Origin: Gammaproteobacteria bacterium
Lineage (GTDB): Bacteria > Pseudomonadota > Gammaproteobacteria > Steroidobacterales > Steroidobacteraceae
DNA: 64,000 nucleotides
Assembly: GCA_016707425.1 (NCBI GenBank)
Contig: JADJHU010000015.1
Span: 186,001-250,000, forward strand
Direction: 5' to 3'
This document shows, piece by piece, positions 1 to 8,491 of this stretch. The first letter of the stretch is position 1; each line of letters starts with the position of its first letter. The position numbers were made by a program, and so were the translations under genes. The notes below the pieces were generated by a model that ran no database searches, was not told where the DNA came from, and worked only from the letters and a program-made list of their open reading frames with translations.

Positions 1-1067
1 TCTGGCTCGTGACGGCACAGGGGCGTCGCGTGCTCGATCTCTACGGCGGCCATGCGGTCGCCGCGCTCGGCTACGGTCACAGAGGCTGGCTGCGCGCGCT
101 CGCCGCGCAGGCCGAGGCCGTGAGCTTCCAGAGCAATGCCGTGCCCATGGACGTGCGGGCGCGCGCCGCGCAGCGTCTCGTGCGCTTCGCAGGGCTCGGC
201 TTCGACAGTGTTTTCTTCGTCAACAGCGGCGCCGAAGCCAACGAGAACGCGCTCAAGATGGCCTTCCGCATGACGGACCGCGCACACGTCGCTGCCGTCG
301 AGCACGGCTTCCACGGCCGCACCGCCGCGGCCGGTGCCGTCACTCACGGCGCAGCGGGCAAGTGGTATGGCTTCCCGCGCACGCCCTTCGAGGTCAGTTT
401 CCTTCCGCGGCGCGATGCGAGCGCGGTTGGTGCGCACGTCACGGAGAAGACCGCGGCCGTCATCGTCGAACCCGTGCAGGGCGTCGGCGGGGCTTTCGAC
501 ATGGGTGCGGAATTCCTCGCGGCGCTGCGCCGTCGCTGCGACGAGGTGGGCGCGCTGCTCATCTTCGACGAAGTGCAGTGCGGTGTCGGGCGTACGGGTC
601 AGCCTTTTGCGGCCAACCTCTACGGCGTGACCCCCGACATGATCACGACGGCCAAGGCCCTGGGCAATGGCTTCCCGGTCTCCGCGCTCCTCATGCAGCC
701 GCGGGTCACCGCGGCCGTGAAACTCGAGTCTCTCGGCACGACCTTCGGCGGCGGACCGATGGCCTGCGCAGTGGTCGAGGCCGTGATCGATGCGCTCGAG
801 AACGAGGGCTGGCTGGAGAACGTGCGCCGCGTCTCCGGGTACATCCGCCGCCACTGCGCCGTAGGGCCGGTGGTGGGCTTCCAGGGTGCGGGTTTCCTCC
901 TCGGACTGCGCCTGTCGCGTCCCGCGAAGGAAGTACAGGCGGCGCTGCTCGAGCGCGATATCCTCACCGGGACCAGCGGCGATCCTGCGGTATTGCGGCT
1001 CCTGCCGCCCTTCGTGCTGCAGGAGGAGCATGTCGATCTGCTGCGCGAGGCGCTGGCGGCCCTATGA
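1..1067 (+). CDS. argD: Acetylornithine aminotransferase family protein (ArgD-like), 5'-truncated by the window edge
   Basis: A class III PLP-dependent aminotransferase, expected to convert N-acetyl (or N-succinyl) glutamate semialdehyde to the acylated ornithine. The reading frame is open to base 3 and begins in the family's early LDLYGG region, so the true start lies upstream. Visible motifs are NSGAEANE (phosphate binding), IFDEVQCGVGRTG, and the PLP lysine in TTAKALGNGFP (lysine codon at 654-656). The stop overlaps the start of the next gene (ATGA), so the two are translationally coupled in an arg operon. The arg context supports ArgD; from sequence alone a succinylornithine transaminase role is equally possible. 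Confidence 0.9.
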   Translation, partial: WLVTAQGRRVLDLYGGHAVAALGYGHRGWLRALAAQAEAVSFQSNAVPMDVRARAAQRLVRFAGLGFDSVFFVNSGAEANENALKMAFRMTDRAHVAAVEHGFHGRTAAAGAVTHGAAGKWYGFPRTPFEVSFLPRRDASAVGAHVTEKTAAVIVEPVQGVGGAFDMGAEFLAALRRRCDEVGALLIFDEVQCGVGRTGQPFAANLYGVTPDMITTAKALGNGFPVSALLMQPRVTAAVKLESLGTTFGGGPMACAVVEAVIDALENEGWLENVRRVSGYIRRHCAVGPVVGFQGAGFLLGLRLSRPAKEVQAALLERDILTGTSGDPAVLRLLPPFVLQEEHVDLLREALAAL

Positions 1068-2074
1068 GACGATTCATCGATCTGGCTGACTTCCAGCGCG
1101 AGGAGATCGAGGAGCTCCTCTCCCTCGCCCGCCGCCTGGAGCAGCGGCCCGAGCCCCAGGCACTCGCCGGCAAGGTGCTCGGCCTGGTGTTCTTCAACCC
1201 GTCGCTGCGCACGCTCGCCTCCTTCCAGTCGGGCATGGCGCGACTCGGCGGCACATCCTTCGTCATCACGCCCGGTCAGGGCACCTGGCAGCTCGAGACG
1301 CGGATCGGCGCCGTCATGAACGGCGCCTCGGCGGAACACGTGCGCGAGGGGATCCCGGTGCTCGCCTCCTACTGCGATGCGCTCGGCATCCGCTGCTTCG
1401 CCGACGGCAAGGACCTGGCGCGCGACCTCGCCGAAACTCAGTTCCGCTCCATGGACGAGCTGGTCGAGAAGCCGCTCGTGAACATGGAATCGGCGATGAA
1501 CCACCCCTGCCAGGCGCTCGCCGACTGGAAGACCCTGGAAGACCTCTCCGTGCCGCGGCGTGCGAAGTTCGTCCTCTCCTGGGTAAATCACCCGCGTGCC
1601 CTGCCGCTCGCCGTGCCGGCCGCCACCGTGCACATGGCCGCGATGCGCGGCATGGAAGTCGTCGTGCTGCGGCCCGAGGGCTTCCAGCTCCCGGCCCCGA
1701 TCATGGAGCGCGCCCGCCGTGCCGCAGAAGCCGCCGGCGGGTCGCTGCGTGAGACTCCGGACCGCGAGGACGCGCTGTCGGGCGCACAGATCCTCTACGC
1801 GAAGGAGTGGGGATCGACCGCGCACTACGGCGACGTCGAGGGCGATGCCCGCCTGCGCGCCGGGCTCGGCGACTGGTGCGTGGGGGACGCGTGGTTTGCG
1901 CAGGCTGCCGCCGACTGCCGGCTGATGCACTGTCTGCCCGTGCGTCGCAACGTGGCCGTCGCGGACGAAGTCCTCGACGGACCGCGCAGCGTCGTGCAGC
2001 GCGAGGCCTGGAACCGACTCACCGTACAGATGGCCGTGCTCCACCGGATGCTCGCGCCCCGTCATGCCCACTGA
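1064..2074 (+). CDS. argF': N-acyl-L-ornithine carbamoyltransferase (ArgF' type; acetyl or succinyl specificity uncertain)
   Basis: A 336-residue transcarbamylase that makes the acylated citrulline from carbamoyl phosphate. Seen: FFNPSLRT carbamoyl-phosphate loop (residues 43-50), the NHPCQALAD motif and HCLPVRRN near the C terminus. The sequence follows the acetyl/succinyl-ornithine branch (Xanthomonas AOTCase, Bacteroides SOTCase) and not classical ArgF. The residue reported to separate acetyl- from succinyl-ornithine enzymes (Glu92 in Xanthomonas, Pro90 in Bacteroides, from memory) aligns without gaps to Ala90. Nearby stretches such as IPVLASYCDALGIRCFA also look more SOTCase-like. The start ATG overlaps the argD stop. 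Family assignment is firm; substrate is inferred. Confidence 0.88.
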   Translation: MRRFIDLADFQREEIEELLSLARRLEQRPEPQALAGKVLGLVFFNPSLRTLASFQSGMARLGGTSFVITPGQGTWQLETRIGAVMNGASAEHVREGIPVLASYCDALGIRCFADGKDLARDLAETQFRSMDELVEKPLVNMESAMNHPCQALADWKTLEDLSVPRRAKFVLSWVNHPRALPLAVPAATVHMAAMRGMEVVVLRPEGFQLPAPIMERARRAAEAAGGSLRETPDREDALSGAQILYAKEWGSTAHYGDVEGDARLRAGLGDWCVGDAWFAQAAADCRLMHCLPVRRNVAVADEVLDGPRSVVQREAWNRLTVQMAVLHRMLAPRHAH

Positions 2075-2090
2075 GGATGAAAGCCACAAG

Positions 2091-3032
2091 ATGATCATGA
2101 GCAGGAACGACCAGGCGACCGCCATCCGCGCACTGCGCAGCGCCGCGCCCTACATCCGCATGTACAAGGGCAAGGTCTTCGTGGTCAAGGCCGGCGGGGA
2201 GGTATTCGGCGATCCCGAGATGACACGCCGCCTCATCGAGCAGATCGCGATCCTGCACTATCTCGGCATCCGTGTGGTCATGGTGCACGGCGGTGGCCCG
2301 CAGCTCACGGAGCTCCAGAAGACTCTGGGCCTCGATGCGCGCATGATCCAGGGGCGGCGCGTGACGGATGAGAAATCCATCGATGCCACGGCGATGGTGC
2401 TGAACGGCCTCATCAACACCCGCATCCTGGCGATCTGCCGCGATCTCGACATCGATGCCATCGGGATCTCGGGCGTCGACGCGCAGCTGATCCGGGCCCA
2501 CAAGCGCCCGCCCGTAAAGCTCGACGATGGATCAAACGAGACAGTCGATTACGGTTTCGTGGGCGACATCGACGTGGTCGATGCCGCGGTAATCCGCAAG
2601 CTCCTCGACGATGGTCTCATGCCGGTGGTGAGTCCGCTGTCGGCCGATGGCAGCGGCGTGCTCCTCAACATCAACGCCGATACGGTAGCCGCGGCAATCG
2701 GTGCGGCGCTGAACGCCGAGAAGCTCGTGCTGTGCACGGGCGCGCCCGGCATCCTCGAGAACGTCGCGGATCCGACGTCGATCGTCTCCTACACCGATCT
2801 GCGCGGGCTGAAGCGTCTGCGCGACGAAGGGCGTATCGTCGACGGCATGCTGCCGAAGGCCAGGGCCATCGAGGAAGCGATCCGCGGCGGGGTACGCCGC
2901 GTACACGTGATCTCCTACAAGTCGCCGGAGAGCATCCTCGCCGAAGTGTTCACGAACGAAGGCACGGGAACGCTCGTGGTCGCCGACGTCAATGCGCTCT
3001 CGCCCGCTGAGCTGGGAACCGGCCGCCAGTGA
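2091..3032 (+). CDS. argB: Acetylglutamate kinase
   Basis: An amino-acid kinase that phosphorylates N-acetyl (or acyl) glutamate. Seen: the KAGGEVFGD nucleotide loop, MVHGGGPQ glycine-rich substrate loop, a NADTVAAAIGAAL segment and GGVRRVHVIS near the end. The protein ends about 20 residues after the kinase fold, so it lacks the C-terminal GNAT domain of the fused synthase-kinases of Xanthomonas. Start choice is unclear: ATGs at 2064, 2091 and 2097 are in frame. I used 2091 because GAGG lies a short way upstream; 2064 would overlap argF' by 11 bp. Its stop overlaps the GTG start of argH. Confidence 0.92.
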   Translation: MIMSRNDQATAIRALRSAAPYIRMYKGKVFVVKAGGEVFGDPEMTRRLIEQIAILHYLGIRVVMVHGGGPQLTELQKTLGLDARMIQGRRVTDEKSIDATAMVLNGLINTRILAICRDLDIDAIGISGVDAQLIRAHKRPPVKLDDGSNETVDYGFVGDIDVVDAAVIRKLLDDGLMPVVSPLSADGSGVLLNINADTVAAAIGAALNAEKLVLCTGAPGILENVADPTSIVSYTDLRGLKRLRDEGRIVDGMLPKARAIEEAIRGGVRRVHVISYKSPESILAEVFTNEGTGTLVVADVNALSPAELGTGRQ

Positions 3033-4216
3033 GCTTCCTGTGGTCCAAGGGCGGTCCGCTCGACGAGCGCGTGCTGCGCTACACGGCGGGCGAGGACTAT
3101 GCGCTCGACGAGCGCCTGGTCTCCCATGACGCGCGTGCCTCCATTGCGCACGCAGAGATGCTGCACACTCAGGGACTGCTCTCGGCCCCGGACCTCGAGG
3201 CGATCCGCACGGGACTGCGCGCCCTCGCCGACGAACACGCACGCGGTCTGTGGCACATCGAGCTCACCGACGAGGATGGCCAGACCGCACTCGAGAAGCG
3301 CCTCACGGCCCGCATCGGCGAAGCCGGCGGGCGAGTGCACCTGGGCCGCTCGCGCAACGACCAGGTGCTCACGGCGCTGCGCCTCTACCTGCGCGATGCG
3401 GTCGAAAGCCTGCGCGCGGGCGCCGAGGGTGTGGCGGAGGCGCTCGAGCGGCTCGCGACACGCGAGCACCACACCGCACTGCCCGGCTACACCCACATGC
3501 AGCAGGCGATGCCGAGTTCGGTGGCCTTATGGGCCGGAGGCTTCGCCGCCGAGCTCCGCGACGATGCCGATGGCCTGCGCCACGTGCATCGGCGGCTCGC
3601 CAAGAGCCCCCTCGGCTCGGCAGCGGGCTATGGCACGCCCGGGCTGCCCCTCGATCGTGGCGCGACACGCGCGGCACTGGGCTTCGCCTGCGTGCACGAG
3701 CCCGTCACTGCCGTGCAGCTCTCGCGCGGCAAGGCGGAGGCGGAGCTCCTCTTCGAGATCGCGCTCCTCATGCAGGATCTCGGCCGCTTCGCCGCCGACG
3801 TGCTGCTCTTCTACACGCAGGAGTTCGCATTCATCGAGCTGCCCGAAGCCTTCACGACCGGCTCCTCGATCATGCCGCAGAAGCGCAATCCCGACGTCTT
3901 CGAGCTCGTACGCGGGCGCAGCGCAAGTGCACAGGCCTGCCTGCACGAGGCACTCGGCATCTGCGCGAAGCTCCCATCGGGCTACCAGCGCGACCTGCAG
4001 CTCCTCAAGGTGCCGCTGTTCCGGGGTATCGATCTCGCAGGCCTCACACTCGGGATCCTGCCGCCGGCGATCGACGCCATGAAATTCCGTCCCGGGCGGA
4101 TCCGGCTCGATCCTTCTATCCATGCCGCCGAGGAGGCAAATGCACTGGTCGTGAAGGAAGGCCTCTCGTTTCGCGAGGCATACCGGCGGGTGGCGGAGAA
4201 ACTGCGGCAGGACTGA
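3029..4216 (+). CDS. argH: Argininosuccinate lyase
   Basis: Cleaves argininosuccinate to arginine and fumarate, the last step of arginine synthesis. Fumarase/aspartase superfamily motifs are present in order: HLGRSRNDQV, the catalytic-histidine segment LPGYTHMQQAMP, and the signature GSSIMPQKRNPDVFEL. At 395 residues it is shorter than the usual 455-465, apparently trimmed at the C terminus. GTG start overlaps the argB stop (GTGA), so argD-argF'-argB-argH are one tightly coupled unit. argG, argC and argE are not in the window. Convergent with the lipoprotein gene that follows. Confidence 0.94.
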   Translation: MSFLWSKGGPLDERVLRYTAGEDYALDERLVSHDARASIAHAEMLHTQGLLSAPDLEAIRTGLRALADEHARGLWHIELTDEDGQTALEKRLTARIGEAGGRVHLGRSRNDQVLTALRLYLRDAVESLRAGAEGVAEALERLATREHHTALPGYTHMQQAMPSSVALWAGGFAAELRDDADGLRHVHRRLAKSPLGSAAGYGTPGLPLDRGATRAALGFACVHEPVTAVQLSRGKAEAELLFEIALLMQDLGRFAADVLLFYTQEFAFIELPEAFTTGSSIMPQKRNPDVFELVRGRSASAQACLHEALGICAKLPSGYQRDLQLLKVPLFRGIDLAGLTLGILPPAIDAMKFRPGRIRLDPSIHAAEEANALVVKEGLSFREAYRRVAEKLRQD

Positions 4217-4264
4217 GGCGTCCCGGCGCGATCGCCCTGCATCACGTCGACTGCGGGACGTCTC

Positions 4265-5752
4265 TCAGAGACTGCCTTCTCCACCCTCGAACATGCTGAG
4301 GATGCTCTGGTATTTCTCGATGTACCAGCGATTCTCGTTGTTGTACCTGGGAATCGTCACTGGACGGATTCCCGACTCTCGCGCGGTCCAGAGACACGGG
4401 CAGGCGACAGGCTCGTCGTCCGCCTGCTCGGCGGGCAGACGCAGGTCCTCCAGGTTCACCTGCATCCTCTGGATGGCCCGGTAGAGCCGGGTGACGTTCC
4501 GGGGCCCGCCGTTGTAGGCCGCCACCGGGAAGATGCCCAGCACCTTCCTGTTGTCGCGATATGCTCCGCGAATCGCCGGCGGCATCGCGGCCAGTTCGAT
4601 GTCGAAGAGGCAGATCGCGGCCTTCATGGCATTCAGGAGATCGGTTGCGCCGCGCTCGAAGTCCGGATCGAGCCGCGCGGCCGGGCAGCGCCGGACGACC
4701 ATCGAATAGGTGCCATTGCCACGCCGGTCGGTGAACTGCATCGGGCCGATGGCGGTGGCGCGCGAGACGCTGTAGCGATACGCCTCTTCACGCTTCAGGC
4801 CGTACTGGCTCAGCACTTCATCGAATGCCTCCGCCTTCTTGAGTACGTAGTCGGCGTCGTCCGTCTGTTCGATCACAGCCAGGGTCGTGATGACTTCGGC
4901 CGGCACGACATCTGCCAGGAGTTCGCCAGGGAATGCCGTGGCAGGCGCCTTCGAGGAGCGCAACTCGTCGACCGCCTTGCGTGCAGTCGACAGGAGAAAA
5001 TCCCGGCCGCCCTGGATGAAGAGCGGATCGAGCGTGTCCTCGGTGAACGGCAGATAGACAATGGGTCTGGCGGTGTCGACCACCGCGCGCCATTTCTTCC
5101 TTGCGAGCAGCGTGTTGTCGAATACCGGGAACTTGCGACCATAGACCTTCAGGGCTTCGCCGTCCCTGGAGAAGGCGAACATCAGCCGCTCGGCACCCGT
5201 ACCCTTCACATGGCGGGCGGTGATGCCCGGTGGCGTGCGGACGATGAACGGCATCGGCCTGCCTCCCGGCCTCCACCGGACAGGCGGGCGCGGGATCTCG
5301 ATGTGCGCGACGGTCCACCGCTGCCTCGCCTCGCTCCACAGCGCAAAGGCGACCGGCCTCCCGCGGAGCGTCTCCCGCCGGCCCTTCCCGGAGAAAACGT
5401 AGTGAAGATCGACATCGCGGAGCAGGGATCTCGCTTCGGCCACGAGATCACGGATCACTTCGTGCCGACTGGAGGCCACGACCACCTCGGGCAGCGCCCC
5501 AGGTCTGCGGGTCTCCTGCGGATGTTCTGGCTCCGTGACGGCCGCCTGGGCCTCACCGGCTTCCGGCCCGGCGCGCTCCTCCCCCGGCTCCTCCGGCGGA
5601 GGTGTCGGCTCCGCGGTGACAGGGACTTCCTCGGGCAGGTAGACCGGCTCGCCCGCGTCCGAAGCACTCCCGAGGCTTGCACACGCGGTGAGAATCAGAA
5701 ACGAAGCGGCCAGCAGCGCGCCCGCCGCAGCCCGTCGCACGATCCTGCTCAT
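4265..5752 (-). CDS. Lytic-transglycosylase-like lipoprotein
   Basis: A 495-residue predicted lipoprotein: basic start, hydrophobic stretch and lipobox LTAC with Cys24, followed by a Pro/Glu-rich linker of about 60 residues. The C-terminal third has the SLT-type pattern AIGPMQFTD and VAAYNGGPRNVTRLY, as in soluble lytic transglycosylases that cleave peptidoglycan glycan strands. The middle region (about residues 90-290) is not recognised. I start at MSRIVRR (5752); an upstream in-frame ATG at 5779 would overlap the neighbouring gene and spoil the signal peptide. A transglycosylase role is inferred from the SLT-like motifs only; I did not identify the catalytic glutamate with certainty. Confidence 0.75.
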   Translation of the reverse strand: MSRIVRRAAAGALLAASFLILTACASLGSASDAGEPVYLPEEVPVTAEPTPPPEEPGEERAGPEAGEAQAAVTEPEHPQETRRPGALPEVVVASSRHEVIRDLVAEARSLLRDVDLHYVFSGKGRRETLRGRPVAFALWSEARQRWTVAHIEIPRPPVRWRPGGRPMPFIVRTPPGITARHVKGTGAERLMFAFSRDGEALKVYGRKFPVFDNTLLARKKWRAVVDTARPIVYLPFTEDTLDPLFIQGGRDFLLSTARKAVDELRSSKAPATAFPGELLADVVPAEVITTLAVIEQTDDADYVLKKAEAFDEVLSQYGLKREEAYRYSVSRATAIGPMQFTDRRGNGTYSMVVRRCPAARLDPDFERGATDLLNAMKAAICLFDIELAAMPPAIRGAYRDNRKVLGIFPVAAYNGGPRNVTRLYRAIQRMQVNLEDLRLPAEQADDEPVACPCLWTARESGIRPVTIPRYNNENRWYIEKYQSILSMFEGGEGSL

Positions 5753-5775
5753 GCTCCGCCGACCTGGCGCGCGCC

Positions 5776-6057
5776 TCAACTCTCGAGGCCCAGGGCGAAG
5801 GCCGCTTCCAGCTCGCGCTGCGAGTAGGCACGGAAAGCAATGAGGGTCTCGGAGGCGACGATGCCCGGGAGCTTGCGGATGCGATCACTCACGACGGTTG
5901 CGAGGTCCTCATTGCTGCCGACACGCACGATCGCCACGAGGTCCCAGCGCCCGGCGACCGAGAACACCTCGCTCACGCCCTTCACCTCGACGAGCGCCTT
6001 CGCGAGCTCCGGGACCCGATCGGCCTGCGCCGTGATGAGAACGATTGCCGTGACCAT
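5776..6057 (-). CDS. Stand-alone Lrp/AsnC ligand-binding (RAM) domain protein
   Basis: A 93-residue protein matching only the C-terminal effector domain of Lrp/AsnC regulators: VTAIVLITAQADRV, then a SVAGRWDLVAIVRV core and a terminal SETLIAFRAYS strand. The helix-turn-helix domain is absent, as in the SraM-like family, so it probably binds small amino-acid-like ligands without binding DNA itself. I chose ATG 6057; a longer reading to 6114 adds an unlikely low-complexity leader. It lies directly upstream of the lipoprotein gene on the same strand. Confidence 0.8.
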   Translation of the reverse strand: MVTAIVLITAQADRVPELAKALVEVKGVSEVFSVAGRWDLVAIVRVGSNEDLATVVSDRIRKLPGIVASETLIAFRAYSQRELEAAFALGLES

Positions 6058-6153
6058 GCCTGCTTCCGGAAGACCCCCGCCGCGCTGCGCCCGAGGAAGG
6101 GTGCCATGCTGCACGCATCAGTGGCGCTGCGGACCCGTGTGCCGCGGCCCGCC

Positions 6154-6936
6154 TCAGCGGCCCCGGAACTCCGGCGCCCTCTTCGCGCGGAAGGCCCGGA
6201 TCGCCTCGGCAAAATCCTCACTGTCGCCCGCGATACGCTGATTGACGCGTTCGACGGCAAGCGCCTCCCCGAGCGTCGCACTCGCGCAGGCCCGGATGCC
6301 GCGACGGATGAGCGCATAGCTGCGCGTCGGACCTCCTGCAAGCCGCGCCGCAAGTGCCTGCGCGGCAGACATCAGGTCCGCGTCGTCGACCGCCCGGTGA
6401 ATGAAACCCCACTGTTCTGCCTGCAGCGCAGGGACGCGCTCGCCGAGCATCATCATGGCCGTGGCGCGCGCGTGCCCGACGAGACGCGGCAGCAGCCAGG
6501 TGATGCCGCAATCGGGGACCAGGCCGAGGTGCGCAAAGGCCAGCACGAAATACGCCGAGCGCGCCGCGAGGACGAAGTCGCCGGTGAGCGCGAGGGAGCA
6601 GCCGGCACCTGCCGCGAGACCATTCACTGCCACCACGACCGGGAAGGGCAGCTCCTGGAGACGCATGACGAGCGGATTGTAATGCGACTCGAGCCATGCC
6701 CCGGCATCGGTCGCACCCGGTGTGAACTCGCCCCCAACGTCCCCGCCGCTGCAGAAGGCACGACCGGCGCCCGTCAGCAGCAGAGCACGTGTCGAGCCCC
6801 CGTCACCCAGGGCATCCAACGCGTGGCTCATCTCATCGACCAGCCGGAGATCGAGTGCATTCAGCGCCTGCGGACGGTTCAGCGTCAGCGTGGCCACGCC
6901 CTCGTGCTCGTCGAGAAGCAGGTGCTCGTAACGCAC
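6154..6936 (-). CDS. Enoyl-CoA hydratase/isomerase family protein (PaaG-like)
   Basis: A 260-residue crotonase-fold protein acting on an acyl-CoA. The oxyanion-hole segment CSGGDVGGEF and the NGLAAGAGCSLAL loop are clear. The catalytic region reads GLVPDCGITWLLPRLVG, with Asp where classical hydratases have Glu. This is the PaaG-type arrangement of isomerases and ring-epoxide openers, so isomerase activity is more likely than plain hydration. It is downstream of a carboxyltransferase and an acyl-CoA synthetase on the same strand and probably works in the same CoA-ester pathway. Confidence 0.88.
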   Translation of the reverse strand: MRYEHLLLDEHEGVATLTLNRPQALNALDLRLVDEMSHALDALGDGGSTRALLLTGAGRAFCSGGDVGGEFTPGATDAGAWLESHYNPLVMRLQELPFPVVVAVNGLAAGAGCSLALTGDFVLAARSAYFVLAFAHLGLVPDCGITWLLPRLVGHARATAMMMLGERVPALQAEQWGFIHRAVDDADLMSAAQALAARLAGGPTRSYALIRRGIRACASATLGEALAVERVNQRIAGDSEDFAEAIRAFRAKRAPEFRGR

Positions 6937-6967
6937 AGACGGCCTCCCTGGTCCGGTCGCGCCGTGC

Positions 6968-8488
6968 TCAGGGCGCGATGCCGCGCAGCAGCGTCGGCTG
7001 CGGAGCCCGGGTATGGCGCCCCTCGGCGAGCACGAGCCCCTGGATCAGCGCATTGCGCAGCTCCCGCGGGTCGATCACATCGTCGTAGGCCAGCCGGTCC
7101 GCGATATGGAAGGCACCGCCAGCCTGCTCCGCGGCTACGCGTGCGCGCGTCGCGTCGTCGAGCTTTGCGGCAGCTGCACCGCTCGCCGCAGGCATCGCTC
7201 CGAGTGTGATCGCCGGGAACGCGAGCGAGAGCGTCTGCCCATCGAAGGGGTTCATGGCCATGATGGATGAACCGAAGCCGAAGGCCTTGCGCAGGGTCAC
7301 ATGGAGCTTCGGGACCCGAAGCCGGTGCTGTGCGACGAACATGCGCGCGGCATGGCGCAGCACGCCGGACTTCTCGGCGGCCGTGCCGGCCATCACCCCC
7401 GGATTGTCGGTGAGGAACACGACGGGCAGGTGGAAGGCGTTGGCGACGTCCATGAAATGCGCGGCCTTGTCCGCCGCTGCCGCATCGACCGCACCGGCAT
7501 TCACACCCGGATCGTTGGCGACGATCGCCACACTCCGGCCGCCGAGGCGCGCGAGCGCAGTGATGATGGCTGCGCCGTACCGCGGCTGGACCTCGAGGAG
7601 AGTCCCCTCGTCGACCAGCAGCCTGAGCACGCTCGCCATTCTGAAGGCAACGCGCGGGTCCGGGTCGACAAGCCCGAGAATCCCATCGAGACGCCGTGGC
7701 GCGGCGTCGGCGCTGTCGCAGGACGGAGGCATCTGCCACGCGTTCAGGGGGAAGTACGAAAGATAGCGGCGCGCGAGCGCAATGGCCTCGCGATCGTCGG
7801 CGGCGAGATTGTGCGCAACGCCCGACTGCACGATGTGCACCTGGGGGCCGCCGAGCTGCTCCTTCGTCACCGATTCACCGACGGCCGCCTTCACGATCGG
7901 TGGGCCCGCCGCGAACATTGAGGAGTCCTCGCTCATCACGACGAAGTCGGTGAGTGGTGCGGTGAGCGCTCCGTGACCGGCCGAGGCACCGAGCACCAGA
8001 GTCACCATGGGCACGAGGCCCGAGAGCTCGGCGAGTCCCTGCAGGTCGTTCGGACGGCGCCCCGCATGCTCGTTCGTGAGCCGGTGACCCGCGCCCTCCA
8101 GCATGAACACCAGCGGCACACGTTCCTGGGCCGCGAGCTGAGTGAGGCGATAGCGCTTGTCGGCGCTGCGATCGCCGATGGACCCGCCGAGCACCGTGAA
8201 ATCTTCGACACCCGCGAGCGCCGGGCGGCCTTCGATCAGACCGAAGCCCGCAACCAGGCCGTCGGCGGGCGCCGGGGTATCGGAGCTCTCCGTCATGCTG
8301 CCTGCGAAGGCGCCGAGCTCAATGAAACTGCCCGGGTCGAACAGCGCTTCGATGCGCTGGCGTGCATCGAGCTTGCCGCTGTCACGCTGACGCTGCACGC
8401 GCTCCGGACCACCCATCTGGCGATTGAAGGCCCGCCGACGCTCCAGTTCCGCGAGAATCCCCTGCCAGCGCCCAGGATCGGATGACAT
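6968..8488 (-). CDS. Acyl-CoA carboxylase, carboxyltransferase (beta) subunit
   Basis: A 506-residue protein with the two-part carboxyltransferase fold. The N-terminal half has RQRIEALFDPGSFIELG and DFTVLGGSIG, and the C-terminal half has VFLTDNPGVMAG and the FGFGSSIMAMNP acyl-CoA loop. Relatives are the propionyl-CoA, methylcrotonyl-CoA and geranyl-CoA carboxylase beta subunits. No biotin carboxylase or biotin carrier gene is in the window, so the partner is elsewhere or the protein serves another transcarboxylation. Closely spaced with the acyl-CoA synthetase gene upstream and the PaaG-like gene downstream, forming a catabolic operon. Confidence 0.87.
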   Translation of the reverse strand: MSSDPGRWQGILAELERRRAFNRQMGGPERVQRQRDSGKLDARQRIEALFDPGSFIELGAFAGSMTESSDTPAPADGLVAGFGLIEGRPALAGVEDFTVLGGSIGDRSADKRYRLTQLAAQERVPLVFMLEGAGHRLTNEHAGRRPNDLQGLAELSGLVPMVTLVLGASAGHGALTAPLTDFVVMSEDSSMFAAGPPIVKAAVGESVTKEQLGGPQVHIVQSGVAHNLAADDREAIALARRYLSYFPLNAWQMPPSCDSADAAPRRLDGILGLVDPDPRVAFRMASVLRLLVDEGTLLEVQPRYGAAIITALARLGGRSVAIVANDPGVNAGAVDAAAADKAAHFMDVANAFHLPVVFLTDNPGVMAGTAAEKSGVLRHAARMFVAQHRLRVPKLHVTLRKAFGFGSSIMAMNPFDGQTLSLAFPAITLGAMPAASGAAAAKLDDATRARVAAEQAGGAFHIADRLAYDDVIDPRELRNALIQGLVLAEGRHTRAPQPTLLRGIAP

Positions 8489-8491
8489 CGC

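Noticed and set aside
620..2125. Long open frame antisense to argD/argF'/argB
   Set aside because: A shadow frame caused by high GC at third positions; no recognisable domain and fully covered by three real genes.
4217..4264. CGTCCCG/CGGGACG inverted repeat between argH and the lipoprotein gene
   Set aside because: It could be a hairpin between convergent genes, but there is no T run on either side, so I do not call a terminator.
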